Origin: Prevotellaceae bacterium
Lineage (GTDB): Bacteria; Bacteroidota; Bacteroidia; Bacteroidales; Paludibacteraceae
Assembly (NCBI GenBank): GCA_031271465.1
Contig: JAISVR010000005.1
Span: forward strand, 25,947-89,946
Length of the DNA: 64,000 bases
Reading direction: 5' to 3'
This document shows positions 1 to 8,984 of the stretch, piece after piece. The notes beneath the pieces are model-generated. The model searched no databases and had not been told where the DNA came from. It saw nothing but the letters and a program-made list of their open reading frames with translations. A program made the translations under genes and the position numbers. Every line of letters starts with the position of its first letter. Within the stretch, counting starts at the first letter, position 1.

Positions 1-690
1 CGTAAGATGAATATCGCTTGTGCCGGGCGGAAGGTCAATCAGGAAATAATCCAGCTTGCCCCAATTGGCATCGTTGATAAGCTGTTTCAACGCATTGCTT
101 GCCATGCCGCCGCGCCAAAGCAGTGCTTTGTTTGCGTCGACAAAGAAGCCGATTGACAGCAATTTTACGCCATAGCGTTCTACCGGCACAATAAGGTCGC
201 GTTCGCCGATGCGCTCCAAATGCGGTTGCGCGCCTTCTACGCCAAACATCTTGGGTACCGACGGACCGTGAATATCGGCATCGAGCAAACCAACTTTGTA
301 GCCCATTTTAGCCAATGCTACCGCCAGATTTGCCGCTACGGTCGATTTGCCCACACCGCCTTTTCCCGACGATATGGCGATGATATGTTGCACTTCCGGC
401 AATGGTTTTTCTTCCGCTTCGGCTGTTGGGCTTTGCTTGATTTTTACGGAAATATTTCCTTTAATCTCGGCATCTTCGCTCGCAAAGGTGAGAATTGCCT
501 GCTCGGCAGCCTTCACCACCGACTTGATAAAAGGGTCGGTTTCGCGCTCGAAAATGATAGAGAAAGACACTTGGTTGCCGTCGATGCGCATATCGTCGGC
601 AATCATTTCATTGTCTACAAGATTTTTCCCGTTGCCCGGATAGCGAACAGTTTTCAATGCATCGAGAATAAGTTGAGGATATAATGCCAT
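1..690 (-). CDS. mrp: Mrp/ApbC (NBP35-like) Fe-S cluster carrier ATPase, N-terminal part, runs off the left edge
   Basis: The minus strand is open from an ATG at 690 to base 1 (230 codons), so the C-terminal part is outside the window. Residues 1 to about 90 look like the MIP18/DUF59 domain often fused to Mrp in this phylum. They are followed by a deviant Walker A loop GKGGVGKST and the ADIHGPSVPKMFG segment, both diagnostic of MinD/Mrp P-loop proteins. IDLPPGTSD, the Walker B region, lies just before the edge. The family binds and hands over 4Fe-4S clusters in the cytosol. It is followed on the same side by trmB, which lies upstream in transcription. Family assignment is firm; the exact client proteins are not visible. 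Confidence 0.93.
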   Translation of the reverse strand, partial: MALYPQLILDALKTVRYPGNGKNLVDNEMIADDMRIDGNQVSFSIIFERETDPFIKSVVKAAEQAILTFASEDAEIKGNISVKIKQSPTAEAEEKPLPEVQHIIAISSGKGGVGKSTVAANLAVALAKMGYKVGLLDADIHGPSVPKMFGVEGAQPHLERIGERDLIVPVERYGVKLLSIGFFVDANKALLWRGGMASNALKQLINDANWGKLDYFLIDLPPGTSDIHLT

Positions 691-733
691 AATTAAAAAT
701 GAAGATAATGAAGGGAATTAAGGAATGAAAGAA

Positions 734-1519
734 TCATAAAATCATTTCGGATGCTTTAATTTTTTCATTAGATAAATTCGTGCGTTGTGTGCGTCCGAAA
801 CTGCGGTACGAGTCGTGTTCAATTTCGATGTCGGGTTCGACAAAAGTATAGCGGGCTTGCAATTCGAATTTCAGGTAGCGAATGTCGATACCGCGCGCGA
901 GCCACTGCTGTTCGTAATAAGTTTTGATGTTTAAGATATTATCTACAATGTCCGATTGGTACAGGTTTTCGGTTTCAAACAATACGGGGTAAAAATTTGC
1001 TGCTACCATTGCCCGCGTGTATGTGTACATAAAATTGCTGTCGGTTTTGAGATGAACAATACCGCCAGCCTTTACAAACTGCTGATATTGCGCCATGAAA
1101 TTGGTAGCAGTCATGCGTTTGGTAGTTTTCTTCATCTGCGGGTCGGGGAAAGTAATCCAAATTTCGCTCACCTCGTCGTTGGTAAAAAAATGCGACAGCA
1201 TCTCAATTTTAGTGCGCAGAAACGCTACATTGGCTAAACCTTCTTCGAGCGATTGCCGCGCGCCTGTCCACATTCGCGCTCCCTTAATGTCGATACCGAT
1301 GAAATTCTTTTCGGGGAAAAGTCGCGCTAAGCCAAGCGTGTATTCGCCTTTGCCGCAACCGAGTTCGAGCACTATCGGATTATTGTTTTTGAAAAAATCG
1401 CTGTTCCATCGCCCTTTCATATCGAACTCTGCACCTGCACGCAAATCGTTGAACGACAGTTGAAAGACATGAGGGAAGCCTTCCATATCGCTGAATTTCT
1501 GTAACTTGTTTTTTGCCAT
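734..1519 (-). CDS. trmB: tRNA (guanine-N7-)-methyltransferase TrmB
   Basis: A 261-residue class I SAM methyltransferase that makes m7G46 in tRNA. The SAM-binding loop [10 protein letters not shown] is at about residues 51-60, followed by [12 protein letters not shown]. The family signature [10 protein letters not shown] and a later LKTD.N.MYTYT segment are present. The ATG at 1519 is preferred over the TTG three bases upstream. This ATG shares its A with the TGA stop of the upstream hypothetical gene (TGATG arrangement), so translation is probably coupled to the preceding cassette. Length is normal. The product is unrelated to the DUF262/ATPase genes, which suggests the cassette was inserted directly upstream of an existing housekeeping gene. 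Confidence 0.95.
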   Translation of the reverse strand: MAKNKLQKFSDMEGFPHVFQLSFNDLRAGAEFDMKGRWNSDFFKNNNPIVLELGCGKGEYTLGLARLFPEKNFIGIDIKGARMWTGARQSLEEGLANVAFLRTKIEMLSHFFTNDEVSEIWITFPDPQMKKTTKRMTATNFMAQYQQFVKAGGIVHLKTDSNFMYTYTRAMVAANFYPVLFETENLYQSDIVDNILNIKTYYEQQWLARGIDIRYLKFELQARYTFVEPDIEIEHDSYRSFGRTQRTNLSNEKIKASEMIL

Positions 1520-2259
1520 CAAACTGTAATTTTTTTTGTAGTATCTTTCTTGGAAGAGTCTAAATTCCCTTTTAAATCTGCTTCTCCAAGATGTTTTCCT
1601 ATGCTGTCAAATACTTCATAGTGATTCCTGTGAAAATTATCCAAACACCAAAAGTAGCCTGTTGAGATTTCTTGATAAACAGATTTTCCTTGATTAACAA
1701 GTGAAGTTTTTGTGAAACGAGTATTGTCTGTTAAACTAAAAGAAATAATAATTCTTCTACTTTTTGCGACTGAAAAGTAATGTCCATTGTCGAATAAATT
1801 ATCAACATTTATTTCTGTTCCATTTTTTGATACAGACAATACATTTGCAGAAAAATCGGAATGAACAAACGAAATTACAATTTTATCTCTTTCGCAAGTT
1901 TCTGCAAGAGAAGAATTCAAAATGTCATTTCCATAAAATTTATATTTATCGGAAGTATTATGTTTTTGAGTATCTTCCCAAAAAGGTTCGTCGATTAAAC
2001 TTGTTAATATAGATTTGGATTTTCGTATTTCATCATTTGTTCTTGATAGTTTTTTTGATCGTTTCCCTACAAGAATATCATGAATAGTATCTGTAGCTGT
2101 AAGTTTACAATTCCAAAAATTACGCTTTTTATAGAGAATATTTGTAGAAAGGTCGATATTAGAAATTACAGAAAGAAAAGGAGTTAAACCTCGACCGATA
2201 AAATCGCCAATAGAACCAAATTGTCCTGTCAAAGATAACTCATTGATTAGTATTTCCAT
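1519..2259 (-). CDS. hypothetical protein, third gene of a DUF262/ATPase cassette; possible toxin or effector
   Basis: A 246-residue protein with no family I can name with certainty. It begins with a short amphipathic NELSLTGQF segment (residues 6-14). Its C-terminal part reads as a compact domain with D207, H210, H213 and E215, followed by [11 protein letters not shown] (216-226) and a Lys-rich tail. The spacing of Asp, His, Glu and the HLGE turn recalls the catalytic strand of colicin E3-type ribonucleases, but the Asp-to-Glu spacing differs by one residue, so this is only a hypothesis. No signal peptide or membrane segment is visible. It starts 3 bp after the ATPase gene and overlaps trmB, so it is cotranscribed. 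Coding region is AT-rich compared with gldH and trmB. Confidence 0.7.
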   Translation of the reverse strand: MEILINELSLTGQFGSIGDFIGRGLTPFLSVISNIDLSTNILYKKRNFWNCKLTATDTIHDILVGKRSKKLSRTNDEIRKSKSILTSLIDEPFWEDTQKHNTSDKYKFYGNDILNSSLAETCERDKIVISFVHSDFSANVLSVSKNGTEINVDNLFDNGHYFSVAKSRRIIISFSLTDNTRFTKTSLVNQGKSVYQEISTGYFWCLDNFHRNHYEVFDSIGKHLGEADLKGNLDSSKKDTTKKITV

Positions 2260-2262
2260 TTT

Positions 2263-3369
2263 TTATAACCCTAAAAGTTCATCTAAATCGTTATCAAATT
2301 GGTCAAAAAGTCCTTCTTTGTAATTCAGAATTCTGCCATTATTAGAAAACTGTATTTCTGTAGAAACAGAAGCACTTGAATCATTTAATTCAAAAAAATG
2401 AACCTTAACTTTTTCTTTCTCAATTTTCTTTTGAAATATAGCCTTGCGTACTCCGTTAAAAATATGGTCGCTATGAGTTTCTATAATTATTTGTATTCCT
2501 GCCTGTGCGGCTAATGCGATTAACTCTGCTAATTTTGCCTGTCCTTTCGGATGTAAATGGGCTTCGGGATTTTCTATAAAAAGAATTGCATCTTTTGGGG
2601 CGGATAAAATGGCAACAAGTACAGGCATTACATACGATAAACCAAAACCTACATTGGCAGCATTAAACTCATCAGTTTTTCCGCTTGGAGTATTGTATTG
2701 ATACTTTAATTCATAACCGAGTACTCCATTGTCTTTTACAACAATATTTACCCCTAAACTTATTTCTCGTTCCCATGCAATAACTTGGGAAAATAAATCA
2801 GTTTCATTAGATAGAGAGGAACATACCCCATTAATTACATTCTGGTCTTTATATTTTTGTAAAAAATGAATAAAATGTTCTGCCCGTCCGCGAATAACAG
2901 AAATTTGATTATAAATATCTACAACAACATCATCTTTTTCGTATGTATCCTGCGGACCAAAGCGAGCAGCACTGATGAACTGACAATTTCTATCAAATAA
3001 GGATTCTTCGTTTAACATGTCTGAATTCAATATATGATTTGATTTTGAGATTAATGTTTTTGTTAAGTCTTTTATTTCAAAGCCAAAATTCATCTCCTGA
3101 TTATGTGTAATTATTTTAAATTTTATTTTGTCAGTTTCACTGAACTGGTATAAGGCATCTTTTGCTGTTCCTACATTTACCGGATTGGACTTCAAATCTA
3201 GATATTCAAATTGAGACTTATTAAAGTATGATTCTCTTAATAATAGCAATGCCTGAATAACAGACGATTTTCCACTACTGTTTGTACCACACAATACAGT
3301 TAAATTTGAAAAATCTAATTTTGTGTGTTTATGAGATTTAAAATTTTCTATTTCTACTTGTCGTATCAT
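2263..3369 (-). CDS. AAA/ABC-type ATPase of the DUF3696 (OLD-related) group
   Basis: A 368-residue SMC/OLD-like ATPase. FKSHKHTKLDF near the N-terminus leads into a Walker A GTNSSGKSS (28-36). An ABC-like signature NVGFGLSYVMPVL sits at 239-251, Walker B ILFIENPEAHLHP at about 262-274, and a switch motif ETHSDHIFNGVRKA at about 297-310. There is no Toprim domain after the ATPase, unlike full OLD nucleases. Proteins of this class usually work with a partner that senses or cuts nucleic acid. It overlaps the upstream DUF262 gene by ATGA (3366-3369) and is followed 3 bp later by the possible effector, so the three genes form one translation-coupled unit. Confidence 0.88.
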   Translation of the reverse strand: MIRQVEIENFKSHKHTKLDFSNLTVLCGTNSSGKSSVIQALLLLRESYFNKSQFEYLDLKSNPVNVGTAKDALYQFSETDKIKFKIITHNQEMNFGFEIKDLTKTLISKSNHILNSDMLNEESLFDRNCQFISAARFGPQDTYEKDDVVVDIYNQISVIRGRAEHFIHFLQKYKDQNVINGVCSSLSNETDLFSQVIAWEREISLGVNIVVKDNGVLGYELKYQYNTPSGKTDEFNAANVGFGLSYVMPVLVAILSAPKDAILFIENPEAHLHPKGQAKLAELIALAAQAGIQIIIETHSDHIFNGVRKAIFQKKIEKEKVKVHFFELNDSSASVSTEIQFSNNGRILNYKEGLFDQFDNDLDELLGL

Positions 3370-4523
3370 ACAATAAATTGATTGAGAAATTCTTTAAATA
3401 AATTATGTCGTTTTAGAACACTGTCTTTGGTTGCCGTACCTGTCGTTATAGCAGCCCAAAAGTTAGTATCATTTTGCAATTCAGATATAAATTGTTGTAC
3501 AAATGTTTCTTTTTGTTGTAATAATTTCTTTTGTTCTAATTCATTCATTTTTGCAAAATGAACACTCATTATCTCAAATAAAGGCTTATTTATTCTATTT
3601 CGTTGATTAGAATCGGATGTAATTTTTCTAAATGTATTTGTACCAAAAATTTTATAGGAAATTTCCATTGCTTTTCGAAAATCTTCAAGTATTAACTCTT
3701 GCTTTTCTTCTTCTTTTGGAATAGCTTTTGTACCTATTGTCAAGAAAGAGTCCATATCAGGCTCATATTTTTCAAATCCAAGAAGATAGAAACTCAAAAA
3801 ACGACTTACAAAGTCCAAATCATCTTGTCTTTTCGATTTAACAGAATAATCCGTAGCTTTCAAGAAACTTTTTCCTACTGCTGTGTTTTCAGAAATTAGT
3901 TTCTCTACAAACTCTATTCTATAACCTTGGAAAAGAGCCGTTCTGATTTCTTGTGCCGTGAGTTCTACTCCCCCCTGATTAATACGACTAAAAATATTGT
4001 ATTTTACTTCTTCTGGTGTGGTTTTTCCTATTAAGTTTATTGTTACTTGATTTGTTTCTATTCTACGCTGAATATCGCGTGGAAGTTCTGACCATCTTTT
4101 TCCATTAAACTCTGTTTTGAATTCCAAATCACTAAGTACTAAAGGTTTTTTGTTTCCGGTAATGGTATTTGTATTGTTTTTATCAAGAATTATAAAATGT
4201 TCAAGAGTACTTATTCTTTGCAATCCATCTATCACTCTCCATTTGTTATCTTCTGCCTCGTCAAAATAAAACAAAGGTATCGGCAAGTTTAGCATTAAAG
4301 ATTCTATAAACCTACTTTTTTTCTTTTCATTCCACAAATCAGGTAATCGTTGATAGGAAGGAATTAGTATCTCAGCAAACTCTAATTTATCAACAAGCTG
4401 TCCAATCGTTCGAGGAATAATATTGATAGAAATGTCATTTGGATTGAAAGGAATCTCGACTTTTACATTTTCATTTCCTTCTTCCGGCTCAACAAAATGA
4501 TTTTTGATATATTCGTTTGTCAT
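3366..4523 (-). CDS. DUF262 domain protein (GmrSD N-terminal-like, ParB/Srx fold)
   Basis: A 385-residue protein with the hallmarks of DUF262: IPSYQRLPDLW at about 54-64, RFIESLMLNLPIPLFYF at 71-87 and the motif VIDGLQRISTL at 97-107, where DGLQR replaces the common DGQQR. The GmrS half of GmrSD modified-DNA restriction enzymes carries this domain, and it is thought to bind and hydrolyse nucleotides. The C-terminal DUF1524 HNH domain of GmrSD is absent, since no H-x-x-P/HNH pattern is seen. It is the first gene of the cassette; the ATPase start lies in its stop codon. Inference: recognition or nucleotide-sensing subunit of a defence module. Confidence 0.85.
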   Translation of the reverse strand: MTNEYIKNHFVEPEEGNENVKVEIPFNPNDISINIIPRTIGQLVDKLEFAEILIPSYQRLPDLWNEKKKSRFIESLMLNLPIPLFYFDEAEDNKWRVIDGLQRISTLEHFIILDKNNTNTITGNKKPLVLSDLEFKTEFNGKRWSELPRDIQRRIETNQVTINLIGKTTPEEVKYNIFSRINQGGVELTAQEIRTALFQGYRIEFVEKLISENTAVGKSFLKATDYSVKSKRQDDLDFVSRFLSFYLLGFEKYEPDMDSFLTIGTKAIPKEEEKQELILEDFRKAMEISYKIFGTNTFRKITSDSNQRNRINKPLFEIMSVHFAKMNELEQKKLLQQKETFVQQFISELQNDTNFWAAITTGTATKDSVLKRHNLFKEFLNQFIV

Positions 4524-4565
4524 AATTATAAATATAGTTTCAACAAAGATATTGTTTTCATGAAG

Positions 4566-5042
4566 TTATTGTTTAGCTTGTATCACTTCCAGTCCGATGT
4601 CGTTGATGCCCGTGAGCAGCGAGTCGCGCATGCCGTGCCGAATGGAAACTTTATAGCTTTTGTTCGGCACGAATCGTTGTTGTTGAGCAGCCAGCACCGA
4701 CATGTTGTAAAGTGACCCGAAGCCCGAACCGAGCCATTTCCCCCGTTCGTTGGCAAGGAAAAACTCTATAGTATCGTTTTTAACTACGCTGTCGGGCGTT
4801 TCTGTTGAGATAAAAAGCCACAGGTTTTGAGTTTTAAAATCGCCGCGATGCCGCACATTTACCAGCAAATCGTAGGGTACTCTGCCGTTGGGTACGGAAA
4901 ACGAGAAATTGGCTGTGCTGTCTTTGCTCCATCCGTTTTCGGGCAGGGTTACATATTCGCTGAATACCGTGTTGTTGCTACAACTTGCCGATACGATTAA
5001 CAAGGCGATGGCAAGGAATATTTTGTCAAGATGCTGCTTCAT
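4566..5042 (-). CDS. gldH: gliding motility lipoprotein GldH
   Basis: A 158-residue outer-membrane lipoprotein. The signal peptide ends in the lipobox SASC (Cys21), followed by SNNTVFSEYVTLPENGW, typical of GldH. The core shows the family blocks DLLVNVRHRGDF.TQNLW and NERGKWLGSGFGSLY. GldH is needed for gliding and is linked with type IX secretion in Bacteroidetes, and it is often retained in non-gliding species. Its start overlaps the end of ricT by 17 bp. This ricT-gldH order is common in the phylum, so the two are probably cotranscribed. Confidence 0.93.
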   Translation of the reverse strand: MKQHLDKIFLAIALLIVSASCSNNTVFSEYVTLPENGWSKDSTANFSFSVPNGRVPYDLLVNVRHRGDFKTQNLWLFISTETPDSVVKNDTIEFFLANERGKWLGSGFGSLYNMSVLAAQQQRFVPNKSYKVSIRHGMRDSLLTGINDIGLEVIQAKQ

Positions 5043-6312
5043 TGCTGTTGTTATTTGGTTTTTTTAGCTGAAAATTGCGCGGCTTTCCGTTCCGGTTGCC
5101 GTTACTGCCGTTTCCGTTGTTTCGATTTCTTGAATTCTCGTTCCGGCGTTTTTCGTTGTTTCGAATTTCGCCTTGAACATGGCTGCTCGATTCGTTATTT
5201 TCTCCGTTGCGACCGTTTTCGCGATTGCCTTTTTTGTTGCGTTTCGATCGGTCGAAACGAGTGAGACTGTCTTGTCCAACCACATTTTGGAAATCTATCG
5301 GCACCGGCTTTTCGCCTTCTTTTTCAATATTCAGCGTTTCGGGTTTTTGTCCCGCTTTGTTCATTGCAATAACTTCTTTGACCCTGTCTACCGACATTAC
5401 AACGAGGTTTGCCGCCATGTTTGGCGCCGACGAATAGGTCATTTCGCGTTTGAATACATCGGTTTTGAAATGATACCAGGTAGCATCGAGTGTTTCGAGG
5501 CGGGTTTCTTTCGACGGAAAATCTTTTGTTGCATCAATATAAGCATCTACCTCGTAGTTCATGCAGCATTTGAGCTTGGCACACTGTCCGGCAAGCTTTT
5601 GCGGATTGAGCGAAATATCCTGCAAGCGAGCCGAGTTGGTCGATACCGATACAAAATTGCTCATCCACGAAGCGCAGCACAATTCGCGTCCGCAGGGACC
5701 GATACCCCCGATTCTGCCGGCTTCCTGTCGCGCTCCGATTTGTTTCATTTCGATGCGTACCTTGAACGAATCTGCCAACACTTTTATCAGCTGGCGAAAA
5801 TCCACCCGTTCTTCGGCTATATAGTAAAAAATTGCTTTGTTGCCGTCGCCTTGAAATTCCACATCGCCGATTTTCATGTTCAGTTTGAGGTCTTCGGCAA
5901 TTTGGCGTGCGCGAATCATTGTTTCCTGTTCGCGGGCTTTTGCTTCCTCGTATTTTTCGAGGTCGACTTGGCGTGCTTTGCGATACACCCGGCGCACTTC
6001 AATTTTGGCAGGGTCGATATTGTTTTTCCGCATTTGCTGCAATACCAATCGTCCGACGAGGGTAACTTCGCCGATGTCGTGTCCGGGCGAGGCTTCCACA
6101 GCTACTATTTCGCCCTTTTCGAGGGGGATTTTGGTGCTGTTGAGAAAATATCCCTTACGCGTATTTTTAAACTGAACTTCCACGAAATCGGTATCGATTA
6201 TCGTTTCGGGCAGGTCGCACAACCAGTCGAAAACTGCCAGTTTCTTATTGGAATTTCGGCAGCAACCGCTCTGATTCATGCAGCAACCGCCTGTATTGAG
6301 TTTGTAATCCAT
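5026..6312 (-). CDS. ricT: RicT/YaaT-like PSP1 domain protein
   Basis: A 428-residue protein whose middle region is a PSP1 domain (GEIVAVEASPGHDIGEVTL, later LDRR-like helices and CGRELCCASWM plus LKCCMNYEVD). RicT of Bacillus belongs to an Fe-S complex that affects RNA processing. The C-terminal 70 residues are low-complexity, rich in Asn, Arg and Gly, and may bind RNA. The N-terminus has paired cysteines (GGCC, SGCC). The frame stays open to 6363, but a TATCTTTG promoter box at 6335-6342 lies in that extension, so the ATG at 6312 (MDYKLNTGG) is the likely start. gldH follows and overlaps. Confidence 0.9.
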   Translation of the reverse strand: MDYKLNTGGCCMNQSGCCRNSNKKLAVFDWLCDLPETIIDTDFVEVQFKNTRKGYFLNSTKIPLEKGEIVAVEASPGHDIGEVTLVGRLVLQQMRKNNIDPAKIEVRRVYRKARQVDLEKYEEAKAREQETMIRARQIAEDLKLNMKIGDVEFQGDGNKAIFYYIAEERVDFRQLIKVLADSFKVRIEMKQIGARQEAGRIGGIGPCGRELCCASWMSNFVSVSTNSARLQDISLNPQKLAGQCAKLKCCMNYEVDAYIDATKDFPSKETRLETLDATWYHFKTDVFKREMTYSSAPNMAANLVVMSVDRVKEVIAMNKAGQKPETLNIEKEGEKPVPIDFQNVVGQDSLTRFDRSKRNKKGNRENGRNGENNESSSHVQGEIRNNEKRRNENSRNRNNGNGSNGNRNGKPRNFQLKKPNNNSNEAAS

Positions 6313-6334
6313 TTTTTTAGTAGAAAGATTTCGG

Positions 6335-6342
6335 CAAAGATA
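6335..6342 (-). promoter_or_regulatory. Bacteroidetes -7 box (TATCTTTG) for ricT-gldH
   Basis: Reads TATCTTTG on the minus strand, 22 bp before the ricT ATG at 6312. No TTTG box is seen at 19 bp upstream, so only half of the consensus is present. Its position decides the ricT start. Confidence 0.6.
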
Positions 6343-6441
6343 ATTTTTTTCTTCAACCCACACAAGTACAAATCGTTGTCTGTGTTTTCTGCCGGTTACG
6401 GATGTGTTTTTAACTTGTATCGAATGGCGATGTACATGGTG

Positions 6442-7419
6442 TTAAGCAGGAAATTTTATTCCCTCCAAAATTTTAAACAACTCATCCTGCGTTTCGGCGC
6501 GGAGCATAGCGATGCGGGTATCGCGGAAGTTAGGAATACCTTTGAACAGCGGGGTAGCAGCTAAATGCCGGCGCGAATGAAGAATGCCTCGCCGTTCATC
6601 GAGCAAGGCAATACTATCGAGAACCTGCTGTTTTATTATCGCCATTTTTTCGTCGAAAGAAAGCGGCGGCAGTTCTTTGCCCGTTTGCAGGAAATAACTT
6701 ATTTCGCGAAAAATCCACGGTCGCCCTATGGCGCCCCGCCCAATCATTACGGCATCTACACCATATCTGTCGAAACACTCCTTGGCTCTTTCGGGCGTAG
6801 TTACATCGCCGTTGCCAATAATGGGAATATGTATTCGGGGATTATTTTTCACCTCGCCGATAAGCGTCCAGTCGGCATCACCCTTATACATTTGCGCGCG
6901 GGTGCGTCCGTGTATGCTTAGGGCTGCAATGCCGCAATCCTGCAACTGTTCGGCAAGCTCCACAATAATTTTACTGTTATCGTCCCAGCCGAGACGGGTT
7001 TTCACAGTTACGGGCAATTTCACCGTTTTTACTACGGCTTGGGTTATTTCGAGCATTTTCGGAATATCGCGCAACAGTCCTGCACCCGCGCCTTTGCCGG
7101 CTACTTTTTTTACCGGACAACCAAAGTTGAGGTCGATAATTTCGGGGTGCGCCTCTTCGGCAATGCTTGCGGCTTCGGCAACGGCTTGCGGCTCCCGACC
7201 GTAAATTTGAATGGCTACGGGGCGTTCGGAGTCAGCAATGTTAAGTTTTTGTTCGGTGCGCTTCACATTACGGATAAGTGCATCGGCAGACACAAATTCG
7301 GTGTAAACCATATCGGCGCCAAAACTCTTGCACAGCAAGCGAAAAGCGGGGTCGGTTACATCTTCCATCGGCGCGAGGAAAAGCGGATATTTCTGAAACT
7401 CAATATTGCCAATCTTCAT
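6442..7419 (-). CDS. dusB: tRNA-dihydrouridine synthase B
   Basis: A 325-residue FMN-dependent TIM-barrel enzyme that reduces uridine to dihydrouridine in tRNA. Visible blocks are FLAPMEDVTDPAFR near the N-terminus, the catalytic-cysteine segment LNFGCPVKKVAGKGAGAGLL, TVKTRLGWDD, LSIHGRTRAQMYKGDADW, PIIGNGDV and VMIGRGAIGRPWIF. These match DusB rather than DusA or DusC (Asn-Phe-Gly-Cys-Pro and the GKGAGAG loop). Length is normal. It sits alone between ricT and the divergent purB. In the 144 bp before purB there is an AACTAAGAACTAAGAATT-type repeat (about 7433-7455). Confidence 0.95.
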   Translation of the reverse strand: MKIGNIEFQKYPLFLAPMEDVTDPAFRLLCKSFGADMVYTEFVSADALIRNVKRTEQKLNIADSERPVAIQIYGREPQAVAEAASIAEEAHPEIIDLNFGCPVKKVAGKGAGAGLLRDIPKMLEITQAVVKTVKLPVTVKTRLGWDDNSKIIVELAEQLQDCGIAALSIHGRTRAQMYKGDADWTLIGEVKNNPRIHIPIIGNGDVTTPERAKECFDRYGVDAVMIGRGAIGRPWIFREISYFLQTGKELPPLSFDEKMAIIKQQVLDSIALLDERRGILHSRRHLAATPLFKGIPNFRDTRIAMLRAETQDELFKILEGIKFPA

Positions 7420-7490
7420 AAGTTAAAAACGGATAACTAAGAACTAAGAATTAAAACTGCAAAAATACGCGCTTTTTGTGGAAAAAAGAT

Positions 7491-7498
7491 TACTTTTG
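7491..7498 (+). promoter_or_regulatory. Bacteroidetes -7 box (TACTTTTG) for purB
   Basis: TACTTTTG matches TAnnTTTG and lies 65 bp before the purB ATG. A TTTG occurs 12 bp upstream, not at the usual 19, so the upstream box is uncertain. Confidence 0.5.
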
Positions 7499-7563
7499 CG
7501 ACTTGTTTTTTTACGAAAACAATGACTACTATCTTGTTTACCCGATAACTTGTTTTACTACAC

Positions 7564-8907
7564 ATGAACTTGAACCAACTTACCGCCATTGCGCCTGTTG
7601 ATGGGCGTTACCGAAGCAAAACCGAGAGTCTTGCCCTTTATTTTTCCGAATATGCACTGATTCGCTACCGCGTGTTGGTAGAAATTGAATATTTTATTGC
7701 CTTGTGCGAATTGCCTTTGTCGCAATTAAAAAACATCGACAGCAATGTGTTTTCTTCGCTTAGGGATATTTATAAGAAATTCTCGGAAGAAGATGCGCAG
7801 CAAATAAAAGATATTGAACGCACTACCAACCACGATGTGAAGGCGGTGGAATATTTTATCAAAGAAAAATTCGATGCCGTCGGGTTAACCGGTTACAAGG
7901 AATTTATTCACTTCGGATTGACTTCGCAGGACATTAATAACACTGCCATTCCGCTGTCGATAAAAGAAGCGTTGCACGATGTGATTTTCTCAAAAATAGA
8001 AGACTTGATTGCCGAATTGACTCGTCGCGCCGAAGAGTGGAGAGATATTCCGATGCTGGCAAAAACGCATGGGCAACCGGCTTCTCCTACACGGTTGGGT
8101 AAAGAAATACAAGTGTTTGCGAGTCGCTTGCAAAAGCAGTTTGAGATATTGCAACACATCCCGCTCACGGCAAAATTCGGCGGTGCAACGGGTAATTACA
8201 ACGCTCATCATGTGGCGTATCCTGCCTACGACTGGAAGGAATTCGGCAATCGGTTTGTGTACGAAAAACTTGGTTTGCAGCGCGAACAGTGGACTACGCA
8301 GATTTCTAACTACGACGCATTGGCAGCACTTTTCGACGCTTTGAAGCGTATCAACACGATTATTATCGACCTCGACCGTGATTTCTGGTCGTACATTTCG
8401 ATGGAGTATTTCAAGCAAAAAATCAAGGCGGGCGAAGTTGGCTCGTCGGCTATGCCACACAAGGTGAACCCGATTGATTTTGAAAATTCGGAAGGAAATC
8501 TTGGTATTGCTAATGCTATTTTGGAACATTTGGCGGCAAAACTGCCCATTTCGCGCTTGCAACGCGACCTGACGGACAGTACTGTGCTCCGCAATGCAGG
8601 ATTGCCTTTTGCCCACACGCTTATTGCCTTGGATAGCACGCTGAAAGGGCTTAACAAGCTCTTGCTCAACGAACAGGCTATTGCTGCCGACCTCAACGAC
8701 TGTTGGGCGGTGGTGGCAGAAGGTATACAAACCATTCTGCGCCGTGAAGGTTACCCCGAACCTTATGAGGCTCTCAAAGTTCTTACGCGTACCAATGAGG
8801 CGATTACCGAGCAATCTATTAAAGCGTTTATCGAAACTTTACATGTTAGCGAGAGCGTTAAGGCGGAATTGCGTGCAATCACGCCGTTTTCGTATACGGG
8901 AATTTAA
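7564..8907 (+). CDS. purB: adenylosuccinate lyase
   Basis: A 447-residue fumarase/aspartase-superfamily enzyme that removes fumarate from SAICAR and from adenylosuccinate in purine synthesis. TAIAPVDGRYRSKTESLA at the N-terminus is typical of the E. coli-type PurB. ERTTNHDVKAVEYF and HFGLTSQDINNTA form part of the active site, and the superfamily signature SSAMPHKVNPIDFEN is at about 294-308, including the flexible-loop catalytic serine. Full length. An inverted repeat at 8910-8971 directly follows the stop, possibly ending transcription before the exporter gene. Confidence 0.97.
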   Translation: MNLNQLTAIAPVDGRYRSKTESLALYFSEYALIRYRVLVEIEYFIALCELPLSQLKNIDSNVFSSLRDIYKKFSEEDAQQIKDIERTTNHDVKAVEYFIKEKFDAVGLTGYKEFIHFGLTSQDINNTAIPLSIKEALHDVIFSKIEDLIAELTRRAEEWRDIPMLAKTHGQPASPTRLGKEIQVFASRLQKQFEILQHIPLTAKFGGATGNYNAHHVAYPAYDWKEFGNRFVYEKLGLQREQWTTQISNYDALAALFDALKRINTIIIDLDRDFWSYISMEYFKQKIKAGEVGSSAMPHKVNPIDFENSEGNLGIANAILEHLAAKLPISRLQRDLTDSTVLRNAGLPFAHTLIALDSTLKGLNKLLLNEQAIAADLNDCWAVVAEGIQTILRREGYPEPYEALKVLTRTNEAITEQSIKAFIETLHVSESVKAELRAITPFSYTGI

Positions 8908-8909
8908 CT

Positions 8910-8971
8910 GAACTAATAGTTAAAAACTCTCAAAACTAAAGAAACAACTCCCAATTCTTAACTCTTAGTTC
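8910..8971. repeat. inverted repeat between purB and the ABC exporter
   Basis: Arms GAACTAATAGTTA (8910-8922) and TAACTCTTAGTTC (8959-8971) pair with one mismatch. The sequence belongs to a dispersed AACTAAGAACTAAGAATT-like family; a related piece lies at about 7433-7455. It could act as a weak terminator for purB. Confidence 0.55.
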
Positions 8972-8984
8972 TAAGTTATTAATT

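Noticed and set aside
5173..6564. Long open frame (463 codons) on the plus strand opposite ricT and dusB
   Set aside because: It is a shadow of two well-supported genes on the other strand; its protein has no family pattern and no start signals.
7990..8814. 274-codon frame opposite purB
   Set aside because: Antisense shadow; purB is complete and highly conserved on the plus strand.
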